A stretch of 6,451 nucleotides of DNA. Origin: Bacteroidales bacterium. Its GTDB lineage: Bacteria; Bacteroidota; Bacteroidia; Bacteroidales; UBA1556. This document shows, piece after piece, positions 1-5,741 of this stretch (position 1 is its first letter; each line of letters starts with the position of its first letter). The position numbers and the translations under genes are program-made. The notes under the pieces are model-generated. The model was not told the origin of the DNA. It worked only from the letters and a program-made list of their open reading frames with translations, and made no database searches. The stretch is taken from assembly GCA_029935325.1 (NCBI GenBank), contig JAOZKO010000166.1, positions 1 to 6,451 on the forward strand, in the 5' to 3' direction.

Positions 1-55
1 TATTATTGAATAAAAATCAATAATACCGCCAAAACTGATGATTTATCTCAATTTA

Positions 56-81
56 TAGCCCAGAGCTAAAGCACTGGGCTA
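56..81. repeat. Orphan inverted repeat (hairpin)
   Basis: An 8-bp perfect inverted repeat, TAGCCCAG (56-63) and CTGGGCTA (74-81), encloses AGCTAAAGCA. Inside it, two more G-C pairs can form past an A/A mismatch, leaving a TAAA tetraloop. No T-run follows on either strand, so it is not a canonical rho-independent terminator. It could still be a 3' hairpin of a gene lying left of the window. The surrounding sequence from 1 to 229 has no credible gene; apart from this hairpin I see only a 10-bp palindrome (TGACTAGTCA, 205-214). Confidence 0.6.
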
Positions 82-229
82 ATGAATATCTATTACTAAC
101 ATTGCAATTATTATTTGACCATTTCAGGGTCAGCAATATACGGAATATGTTATCGTATTAATTTCAAAACAAATAACTCTTATTAGTTCTAAAAAAAACA
201 ATACTGACTAGTCATCTAAAATCCAAACC

Positions 230-259
230 AAAAAGCCGCTCCAAAATATTTGAAGCGGC
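230..259 (-). terminator. Rho-independent terminator after the T9SS cargo gene
   Basis: Read on the minus strand, GCCGCT (259-254) and AGCGGC (240-235) form a 6-bp GC-rich stem around a 13-nt loop that can partly close further. Five T residues (234-230) follow directly, then GG. It begins 22 bp after the stop codon of the minus-strand gene ending at 282, the expected place for its transcript end. This is probably the terminator of the whole ligase and cargo operon. Confidence 0.8.
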
Positions 260-281
260 CTTATAATCTATAATAAAATAT

Positions 282-1748
282 TTATCTTCGAATTACACTT
301 AATGTCTTAGTCTTATGTTGGGAGCTAATACGGATATTATACAATCCACTTGGGTACGATTTCAAATCAATATTAATAGGCTCACCAATAGCAAATTTAT
401 GCGATAAAAGTAACTTACCATCAGGGCTAAATACTTCTACAAATACTGTATTGCCAGTAAACTCTTCAGATTGGATTCTAACAATATCAGATGTTGGATT
501 TGGGAAATAGCGGATATTATTAAAGGTACCTAAATCATCACCAATGGAGGCTGCATAGTAAGCTCTAAAAGGATAGCTTAAAGTATCATCTATTGGGTTA
601 ATAATTTTCACCCAGACTTGAATTGGACTGTAATTCTTAATTCCCATCAGCAAAAACATTCCATAAACCTTTAAATGCGTATCACTTATTACAACAACTG
701 AATCGTTTGGATACCATAAGGCAAGTGTATCAACTATTACGGTTAAATTATTTGAAGTAAAATGGGTTTGACTTCCATATACATTCAAAACTTGGTAATT
801 TGAAGTTTCAACAACAGCAGAATCAATGGATGGTAAGGTAGGAGCCACTAATGTTAATGCATTTGAAACTTTATAAGTAGAGTTATTATCAATAACAACG
901 ATATCATAAACTCCTAAACTAGCCGTAGCGGGGATACTGGCATTACCATATATTCCATATCCCATAACATTGTGCTGAATATTAATTGGAATTATCTCAT
1001 TCGCTTTTTGATAATAATATTGACCATTATAGCTACTAGAATTTTCTATGAGAAAATCAATATTTTTGCCTGGTTTAGAGATGTTTGGATAAACATTTGA
1101 TACTGCAGGAATGTAATTATTGACAGTAAATGAAGATGCTTTCATCAGTGTGCCATCAATGCTATTGGAAGCCAAAGAATTATAAACCCCTGATGGAGCA
1201 GTCTGACTAATATATAAATCTGTATTTATTAAATTATTACTCAGAACAGTGGTATTAGTTCCCATCATAGTATAACTTCCCTGACTAAACCATACTTGAG
1301 TATTTGATCCACTTGAGAAATTAGCATTCTGGCAGCTTAAGCTAAGGCTAAGCGTTTGTCCATGATTTGCATTATTTGGTGCTACACTAATAATCTGTGC
1401 GCCACTTGCTGACACTATAAAAGCATTATACATGGTCATAATACCATCAGTATTATTATGAGCATTAACATTATATACGCTATTTGGTGTTCCATACGGG
1501 ATGGACACATTACCACTAATTACACTTGAACTCGTTGCTGTAGGATTTGTCATACTAAAAGCGGTAGTAGAGCCAACGCTAAACCAAATAGTATTACTCC
1601 CTTGGTTGAAATGAGTATTTTGCCCCGTAAGCGATAGAGCTAGTGTATGCCCCGAAATACCCGTATTAGGATTTATAGTTTGCAAATTTTGACTCATTAA
1701 GCTTACGCTTAGAATCAGACCAATCATTAATGTGTATATTTTATTCAT
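282..1748 (-). CDS. T9SS-exported protein with Ig-like/TIG-like repeats
   Basis: A predicted 488-residue secreted or cell-surface protein. Residues 1-20 (MNKIYTLMIGLILSVSLMSQ) form a signal peptide for Sec export. Two clearly related beta-sandwich-like repeats follow, at about 23-112 and 118-209. Both contain a 'GQTL/GHTL...LS' strand, a 'QN..F..GSNT..WFS.GS' block and a terminal 'G.....FIV/FTV' strand, the pattern of IPT/TIG-like repeats in Bacteroidota surface proteins. Two more diverged Ig-like segments lie at about 215-302 and 306-400. The C-terminus (414-488) is a type A T9SS sorting domain: it starts 'YFPNPTSD', has the mid-domain 'SPDGKLL' and 'YPSGLYNIRI', and ends 'KTLSVIRR'. Such domains are recognised by the T9SS and usually removed when the protein is fixed to the surface or released. 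The frame is open upstream to 1811, but that extension would overlap the ligase gene by 53 bp and hide the signal peptide. ATG at 1748 starts 10 bp after the ligase stop. Ligand and function are unknown; adhesin-like is a guess from the architecture. Confidence 0.88.
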   Translation of the reverse strand: MNKIYTLMIGLILSVSLMSQNLQTINPNTGISGHTLALSLTGQNTHFNQGSNTIWFSVGSTTAFSMTNPTATSSSVISGNVSIPYGTPNSVYNVNAHNNTDGIMTMYNAFIVSASGAQIISVAPNNANHGQTLSLSLSCQNANFSSGSNTQVWFSQGSYTMMGTNTTVLSNNLINTDLYISQTAPSGVYNSLASNSIDGTLMKASSFTVNNYIPAVSNVYPNISKPGKNIDFLIENSSSYNGQYYYQKANEIIPINIQHNVMGYGIYGNASIPATASLGVYDIVVIDNNSTYKVSNALTLVAPTLPSIDSAVVETSNYQVLNVYGSQTHFTSNNLTVIVDTLALWYPNDSVVVISDTHLKVYGMFLLMGIKNYSPIQVWVKIINPIDDTLSYPFRAYYAASIGDDLGTFNNIRYFPNPTSDIVRIQSEEFTGNTVFVEVFSPDGKLLLSHKFAIGEPINIDLKSYPSGLYNIRISSQHKTKTLSVIRR

Positions 1749-1758
1749 AATTAGTGGG

Positions 1759-3873
1759 TTAGTATTTGTTTTTAATAATTTCTGCAGTTTCTTTACTAAT
1801 TTCTTTTTCAACTTCTAATAAAACATAGACAGCCTCATCTACAAATTGTTGCATCAGTGTGCAATTATTTTCAATGGCATGCTTATGACAAAGCCAAATC
1901 CACTCTGGATCTTGCAATATTCGACTTATAGTAGATGCAAAAAGACTATCCGAAGGCTCTATTTTATTATAAAGTTCAATCCCCAAATGCAGGCAAACTT
2001 CATTTATTGCAGGCCGATAATAGCTATGATAATTTGAAGTATCACACTTAGACAAATAATACCAAGCACTATTATAATCTGCCATTTGGGTTTTAATAAT
2101 AGCCATATTTACGTTGGCATCTACAAAACTAGGTGCAATATCAAGTGCTTGCAAATATAGTTTTTCCGCTGTTGCATTGTCTTGCTTAATTCCTATTATT
2201 GTCCCCAAATCGTTTAAGCTATGCTTATGATAAGGATGTGCTGCTAGTGCTGACCTAAGATAGCGTTCAGTCATAAGCATATTTCCTAATGATGAATATT
2301 GATAGGAAATATACCAATCAATAGGAGTACCATTAGGATCAATATTATAAAACAACTGCCTAGCTTTTTCAAAGTATTTATATTGAGTGATATCTCCATT
2401 TGCTCTATACTCATAGGCCTTCTTTATATTAATATCGCTTTGCAGCATTAATATAGAGAGAGCTACTAACGGAAGCCACAACAGAACTAATATCACCGGA
2501 ATAACTATCGGCTTGGAAATATGCCACTTATTGGTGAGCTTATCAGTTTTGCCAACCGACAAGCTGATGGCTAAAGCCAAAGCCAATAATAGCTGATGCT
2601 CAACCCTTTCTTTTGGAAAGCTAAAAAAACTAATTCCTGCGTAGATTACAAAAAACAATATTAAAGAGATTATCCAAAAATTTTCCTCTTGGCTTTGACT
2701 CCTAATTAGTTTTTTAAATAGTAAAATAACTGTCCAAATAATCACTGTTGCAAACAATAAGAAAGCAATTATCCCATATTCTGCTATCATTTGCAAATAA
2801 TCATTATGTGGGCGCTGAAACTGAGTATAATTTCCTGAACTTACATCGCGTAGCTCATGCTTTAGATATTTAGGAATAATAATTCCCCAATTATTAGGAC
2901 CTATACCATGCAATGCATTATCCTTTATCATAGGAATAGTGGATTGCCAAAGACGCAATCGCTCATTTGCCGAGCCATAAGAAGCATTCTTTATCCAATC
3001 GCTCTGCTTAGTAAATGTTTCTTTTATTTTAGTGCTTTTTTGAATTAAGATAAAACTAATCGCAAAAACAAAAGCTATGACTATTAAACTCAAAAGACTT
3101 TTCCTGGTTTTAATAATACTTTTACCTGATGTAGCAAACATAAGGATTATTCCTATTAAAATACTAATTGACCCAATCACCCAAACACTCCGCACATAAA
3201 GGAAAACCAAGGCAATTATCATTAAAATAATGGTGAAAAAAGCTAGATATTTCCAGAATCCATTTTTGCCATAAGCTATAAAACCTATAAATGGCAATGT
3301 AAGAAGCAATATTTGAGCAAATAAATTGCGATGTGCAAAAAGAGATTTTAAATAATATGTCTTTTGGTGAATATCTGCTGAAGCAGGAATATCACCAAAG
3401 AATTTTTGAACTAATATAAACCAGTCGGCAGGCAAATCACTATAAACCAAAAACACTAATTGCAATACTGCAACCAAGATCGAGAACAGAATAAATATCA
3501 ATAGACCCTTTAAAAAATAATCCCTTAAACTGTATTGGCTATTGACAATATATGCCATTAGGAATATAAAAAAGAAACTAAGTATTTTGGCATATTCGCT
3601 CCAAGCTAAAGCGGTATTAACTGCAAGCAAACAGCCTGGTAAAAGGCTGATAATAAATAAACCATAGACAATTATTATTGGTGATTTTGGAATAAATATT
3701 GACTTTTTTCTAAAGGTAAAAATTAAATAAACTGAAAAGAAAAGTGATATAATTTGTAATCCTAATAATTTACTCCATAATGCAGGTCTAATGGGATAAA
3801 ATGAATATGCAAAAAGCAAAACCATCAATAGAGCTATAATCCATAAACCTTCAATATGTTTTTGTATTTTCAT
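1759..3873 (-). CDS. O-antigen ligase/Wzy_C-family membrane protein with C-terminal TPR region
   Basis: A 704-residue polytopic inner-membrane protein. About 12-13 hydrophobic helices cover residues 10-480, for example 10-28, 64-85, 119-144, 185-202, 208-248 (two), 260-278, 365-387, 398-418 and 454-477. A large, presumably periplasmic loop at 280-364 carries the Wzy_C signature: 'NERLRLW' (303-309), 'MIKDNALHGIGPNNW' (315-329) and 'RPHNDYLQMIAEYGI' (354-368). Arg305/Arg307 and His356 sit where the family has its essential basic residues. Earlier family-like marks are 'HRNLFAQ' (181-187) and 'YVRSVW' (226-231). Members join or polymerise undecaprenyl-linked glycans onto lipid A-core (WaaL), onto each other (Wzy) or onto proteins (PglL/PilO type); the sequence does not decide which. 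Residues about 490-640 are soluble and helical, with TPR-like units best seen at 545-620 ('LNDLGTI...A.KLYLQALDIAPSFVDANVNMA'). The start at 3873 gives a normal first membrane helix; no Shine-Dalgarno is visible. It lies 10 bp upstream of a T9SS cargo gene and 64 bp downstream of another. Confidence 0.9.
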   Translation of the reverse strand: MKIQKHIEGLWIIALLMVLLFAYSFYPIRPALWSKLLGLQIISLFFSVYLIFTFRKKSIFIPKSPIIIVYGLFIISLLPGCLLAVNTALAWSEYAKILSFFFIFLMAYIVNSQYSLRDYFLKGLLIFILFSILVAVLQLVFLVYSDLPADWFILVQKFFGDIPASADIHQKTYYLKSLFAHRNLFAQILLLTLPFIGFIAYGKNGFWKYLAFFTIILMIIALVFLYVRSVWVIGSISILIGIILMFATSGKSIIKTRKSLLSLIVIAFVFAISFILIQKSTKIKETFTKQSDWIKNASYGSANERLRLWQSTIPMIKDNALHGIGPNNWGIIIPKYLKHELRDVSSGNYTQFQRPHNDYLQMIAEYGIIAFLLFATVIIWTVILLFKKLIRSQSQEENFWIISLILFFVIYAGISFFSFPKERVEHQLLLALALAISLSVGKTDKLTNKWHISKPIVIPVILVLLWLPLVALSILMLQSDINIKKAYEYRANGDITQYKYFEKARQLFYNIDPNGTPIDWYISYQYSSLGNMLMTERYLRSALAAHPYHKHSLNDLGTIIGIKQDNATAEKLYLQALDIAPSFVDANVNMAIIKTQMADYNSAWYYLSKCDTSNYHSYYRPAINEVCLHLGIELYNKIEPSDSLFASTISRILQDPEWIWLCHKHAIENNCTLMQQFVDEAVYVLLEVEKEISKETAEIIKNKY

Positions 3874-3895
3874 TTAGTGGTCTAATTTTACTTTA

Positions 3896-3926
3896 TGGAA
3901 CGCGATAAAATCGCGTAGCAACGGGG
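3896..3926 (+). repeat. Hairpin repeat, copy A
   Basis: The core is a 7-bp perfect inverted repeat, ACGCGAT and ATCGCGT, around AAA (3900-3916). It is preceded by TGGA and followed by AGCAACGGGG. Over 30 aligned positions it matches copy C (minus strand, 4989-4960) at 27 and copy B (4790-4819) at 25. It fills half of the 64-bp gap between the small T9SS gene (stop at 3938) and the ligase gene (start at 3873). There is no T-run on the minus strand, so it does not look like an intrinsic terminator; processing, attenuation or an inert repeat are all possible. Confidence 0.85.
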
Positions 3927-3937
3927 TGTATTTATTA

Positions 3938-4579
3938 TTATTGTACTATAATCTTCTTTATAAATGACCCCTTTTCTGTTTTCAATTCTAACAAATAAAC
4001 CCCGTATAATAAATCACTTGTATTTATTTTTTCAATATAGCCTTTATAATTTAGAACTACTTTTCCATTAGAATTTATCAATGAAGTATTACTAATCAAC
4101 AAATTACTTGTATTGTTAATGAGTAGTATATCATTTGTTGGATTAGGATATACAAATATCCCAGTGTTTTTAATATTATCATTAACGTCCAACGGTGTGC
4201 TAAAAGATAGAACTAGCGAATCTGTAAGAATATTGAAAGTGCAGGAATCTTTTGATGAGGAATTATATATTTTCAAATCTAATATATAACTATTATTTAT
4301 TGGTGATATAGGTATAATTAAAAATGTGTCTACTTCTGTCATAACGCTACTCATAGTGTACCAATAACAAGCTGACATATTAATTGTATCATTACTCAAA
4401 ACACTTGTATAGTCAACAAATCCTATTTCATAAGGAGAATAAACATGAATGTGAGCATTTATGGTAGAGTCTGTAGCCGTTGAGGATAAAAAAACAGTAT
4501 CAATGTTTTGTGATTTTACATTGTTATACAAAAACAAAGTTAAAGCACAAAACAGAAATATATTTTTAATATTCTTCAT
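3938..4579 (-). CDS. Small T9SS-exported hypothetical protein
   Basis: A predicted 213-residue exported protein. Residues 1-24 form a signal peptide (basic 'MKNIKN', then a hydrophobic 'IFLFCALTLFLY' core, ending 'VKSQ'). Residues about 27-128 form a single beta-rich domain with regularly spaced 'DT.....' turns, 'INMSACYWYTM' (66-76) and Cys113. I cannot assign it to a named family, though short domains of this style are common in front of T9SS tails. Residues 143-213 are a type A T9SS sorting domain: 'VYPNPTND' (143-150), 'NSNGKVV' (169-175), 'LLYGVYLLEL' (190-199) and a final 'FIKKIIVQ'. The frame is open up to 4741, but residues encoded there come from palindromic repeat DNA and a promoter-like box. 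ATG at 4579 is chosen because it gives a proper signal peptide. It may head an operon with the ligase and the large T9SS cargo gene. It is flanked by hairpin repeats A and B in the same orientation. Confidence 0.83.
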   Translation of the reverse strand: MKNIKNIFLFCALTLFLYNNVKSQNIDTVFLSSTATDSTINAHIHVYSPYEIGFVDYTSVLSNDTINMSACYWYTMSSVMTEVDTFLIIPISPINNSYILDLKIYNSSSKDSCTFNILTDSLVLSFSTPLDVNDNIKNTGIFVYPNPTNDILLINNTSNLLISNTSLINSNGKVVLNYKGYIEKINTSDLLYGVYLLELKTEKGSFIKKIIVQ

Positions 4580-4636
4580 AATATTATTATTTTTAAAAAA
4601 ACTCTTTTCCAATTTACAATTCCTTCCATCATTTAG

Positions 4637-4644
4637 CAAATATA
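4637..4644 (-). promoter_or_regulatory. Bacteroidota-type -7 promoter box for the small T9SS gene
   Basis: On the minus strand the sequence is TATATTTG, a perfect match to the TAnnTTTG -7 element of Bacteroidota. It ends 57 bp before the ATG at 4579. No TTTG is found at the usual distance (about 19-21 nt) upstream; a TTG lies 26 nt away, next to the 77-bp palindrome. The ten bases ATATATTTGC recur in the promoter of the neighbouring gene at 5551-5558. In such AT-rich DNA the box alone is only moderate evidence. Confidence 0.45.
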
Positions 4645-4670
4645 TAAAAATATACTTTATAATAATAAGC

Positions 4671-4747
4671 CAATTAGTGCTTGCCAAAAAACGCCAATTT
4701 CTGACTAAACACTGTAAAATAGTGCGTTTGCTTGCTGACACTAATTG
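4671..4747. repeat. 77-bp imperfect palindrome with nested stems
   Basis: The outer arms are perfect 9-bp inverted repeats, CAATTAGTG (4671-4679) and CACTAATTG (4739-4747). An inner pair is AAACGC (4689-4694) and GCGTTT (4724-4729). A central hairpin CACTG (4710-4714) and TAGTG (4720-4724, last pair G-T) closes on TAAAA; it shares its final base with the inner pair, so those two cannot form fully together. The central part, AACAC-TG-TAAAA-TA-GTGC, aligns with hairpin repeat B (AACAC-GA-TAAAA-TC-GTGC), so it may be a decayed fourth copy of that family. The left arm overlaps the 28-nt dispersed repeat R1. Confidence 0.65.
4675..4702 (+). repeat. 28-nt dispersed repeat, copy R1
   Basis: The 28 bases starting TAGTGCTTGCCA and ending CAATTTCT match 6404-6431 at 26 positions; the differences are A/G at 4687 and C/T at 4694. 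In both copies the repeat lies upstream of a minus-strand gene (96 bp before the ATG here) and on its far side is followed by a short hairpin of unrelated sequence (here CACTG/TAGTG, 4710-4724). No protein frame is conserved with a known product, so a non-coding mobile or structural repeat is the simplest reading. Confidence 0.75.
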
Positions 4748-4788
4748 CTATGCTTGTTTGTGCCAGTTATTGGAACCTATTATACTGA

Positions 4789-4819
4789 TGGAACACGATA
4801 AAATCGTGCACCAGCGGGG
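4789..4819 (+). repeat. Hairpin repeat, copy B
   Basis: The stem is CACGAT (4794-4799) and ATCGTG (4803-4808) around AAA, preceded by TGGAA and followed by CACCAGCGGGG. Compared with copies A and C, the second stem pair is A-T instead of G-C: both bases have changed together and pairing is kept. It matches copy C at 26 of 30 aligned positions and faces it across about 140 bp. A second TGGAAC lies just upstream at 4771-4776. Confidence 0.85.
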
Positions 4820-4959
4820 GGCATGCCATTAATTTAAGTTTAGTTTTCGTTACTTTATTTCTCTCCGTACTAGTATTAATCTTTGCTAGAGACACTTAAT
4901 GCAGCATGCACTGTAGCTTTTATTAGGTAAAGTTATTTAGCTTGTAAGTTTCAAATCTT

Positions 4960-4990
4960 CCCCGCTGCTGCGCGATTTTATCGCGTTGCA
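4960..4990 (-). repeat. Hairpin repeat, copy C
   Basis: On the minus strand the core is CGCGAT-AAA-ATCGCG (4985-4971), preceded by GCAA and followed by CAGCAGCGGGG. It matches copy A at 27 of 30 positions. All three copies also have ATGG shortly before the stem, here separated by a few extra bases. It starts about 25 bp after the stop codon of the gene ending at 5014, a position like that of copy A after its own neighbour, but in the opposite orientation relative to the gene. Confidence 0.85.
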
Positions 4991-5013
4991 AACCATAGAC
5001 TTAGTCTTATCTT

Positions 5014-5508
5014 TTATTCTATAAAATATGGCCCAGGTCCATTTCTATGCAGTTCGCTGAATGTTTTTTGTTCTACATTGAATAATACCCCCCAATAGCC
5101 ATGTCCTCCATCACAAACAACCACTGCTTTTTCTCTCCAGTATTTCTTAACATCATCAGGATTTTTTTCACCTATTGGAAATGCATTTATGTAGACATAG
5201 GTTTCTTTCTTAATAACCATTCCGATTACTTGATATGCATATCTGTCAAAATCTTTTATATATGAATTAAAAGAGGATTTAACTTTTTTTATTTTATCAA
5301 ACTCCTGTTTCAATATGCTTAATGTGGAATCTTGTACATAGAAAAAGCTTCTAACCTTTTTAGGCGCTGCTCTTGAGCATTGCTTAATAACTCTCTTACC
5401 CTCCTTAGGATCAAGCTTTGTAATATATTTAGTTGAATCTGTTCGCTCTGCTTGGAATGAACCAAAAACGAAAATACATAGAAGTATTACTATTGATTTT
5501 ATATACAT
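5014..5508 (-). CDS. Hypothetical secreted or periplasmic protein
   Basis: A predicted 164-residue exported protein of unknown function. Residues 1-20 (MYIKSIVILLCIFVFGSFQA) form a Sec signal peptide without a lipobox in the right place. The mature part begins polar and basic. Its most distinctive stretches are 'YAYQVIGMVIKKETYVYINAF' at 90-110 and 'VVCDGGHGYWGVLFN' at 130-144, followed by 'FSELHRNGPGPYF' at 150-162. From memory this order (a Y-x-G strand, an IYIN strand, then DGG, WGV and a terminal NG) recurs in small uncharacterised Bacteroidota proteins; I cannot name the family. The frame is open up to 5592, but that extension runs through the promoter-like boxes at 5551-5581 and buries the signal peptide, so ATG at 5508 is preferred. 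It appears to be a single-gene unit with its own promoter. Confidence 0.75.
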   Translation of the reverse strand: MYIKSIVILLCIFVFGSFQAERTDSTKYITKLDPKEGKRVIKQCSRAAPKKVRSFFYVQDSTLSILKQEFDKIKKVKSSFNSYIKDFDRYAYQVIGMVIKKETYVYINAFPIGEKNPDDVKKYWREKAVVVCDGGHGYWGVLFNVEQKTFSELHRNGPGPYFIE

Positions 5509-5550
5509 ATCTATTAAATTATGGCTACTGTATATAATCACCCCATGGTG

Positions 5551-5581
5551 CAAATATATCCACCATCTCAGCACCTCTAAA
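5551..5581 (-). promoter_or_regulatory. Bacteroidota-type promoter for the hypothetical secreted protein
   Basis: On the minus strand, TTTA (5581-5578) is followed after 19 nt by TATATTTG (5558-5551). The consensus is TTTG, about 19 nt, TAnnTTTG, so there is a single mismatch in the -33 box and a perfect -7 box. Transcription would start near 5544, giving a 5' leader of about 35 nt before the ATG at 5508. The position also argues against the longer frame that starts at 5592. The remainder of the gap up to 5741 is AT-rich, with a TAAAGCTTTA palindrome at 5601-5610. Confidence 0.6.
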
Positions 5582-5741
5582 TCTACTATCAATTTGATTA
5601 TAAAGCTTTAATAATTGTGGATATAGTTCTATCATATATTTGAGTTATTTATTAAGCAGCTAAGATATTAAATTATTAGGTTGGTTTTATAAAATATTAG
5701 AAAGGGGTCTGGGCAAACTTTTACCAATATACTCAATAGTA

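Larger units (their letters stand above)
4580..5013. other. Gene-free, repeat-rich intergenic region
   Basis: This 434-bp stretch between two minus-strand genes contains no credible gene. From right to left it holds hairpin repeat C, a plain AT-rich stretch (4822-4959) in which I see nothing I can name, hairpin repeat B, a 77-bp imperfect palindrome with one copy of a 28-nt dispersed repeat, and a Bacteroidota-type -7 box. Frames open across it on both strands are readings of repeat DNA. Confidence 0.8.

Noticed and set aside
205..214. Perfect 10-bp palindrome TGACTAGTCA as an operator
   Set aside because: It stands alone downstream of a terminator with no adjacent promoter or gene; chance cannot be excluded.
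1749..1811. N-terminal extension of the large T9SS protein
   Set aside because: It overlaps the end of the ligase gene in another frame and would displace the signal peptide.
1846..2037. 63-residue open frame on the plus strand
   Set aside because: It lies wholly inside the ligase gene on the opposite strand, has no recognisable domain or promoter, and is a shadow frame.
3896..3926. Repeat A as an intrinsic terminator between the small T9SS gene and the ligase gene
   Set aside because: The stem is strong enough, but no T-run follows on the minus strand, and the same unit occurs elsewhere in the opposite orientation.
4580..4741. N-terminal extension of the small T9SS protein
   Set aside because: The extra 54 residues are encoded by the -7 box and repeat DNA and would put the signal peptide in the middle of the protein.
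4461..4832. 123-residue open frame on the plus strand
   Set aside because: It overlaps the small T9SS gene antisense and then runs through palindromic repeats; its composition reflects repeat DNA and no family signature is visible.
3896..4990. CRISPR array
   Set aside because: The copies are widely and unevenly spaced, in both orientations, with a gene between two of them.
3896..5013. Integron cassette array with attC sites
   Set aside because: The repeats are short hairpins without the paired core sites of attC, their orientation is inconsistent, and no integrase is present.
5509..5592. N-terminal extension of the hypothetical secreted protein
   Set aside because: It crosses the predicted promoter and precedes a clean signal peptide that starts at 5508.
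5601..5610. TAAAGCTTTA palindrome as a regulatory site
   Set aside because: It is AT-rich and lies just upstream of the promoter; such palindromes are expected by chance in this base composition.
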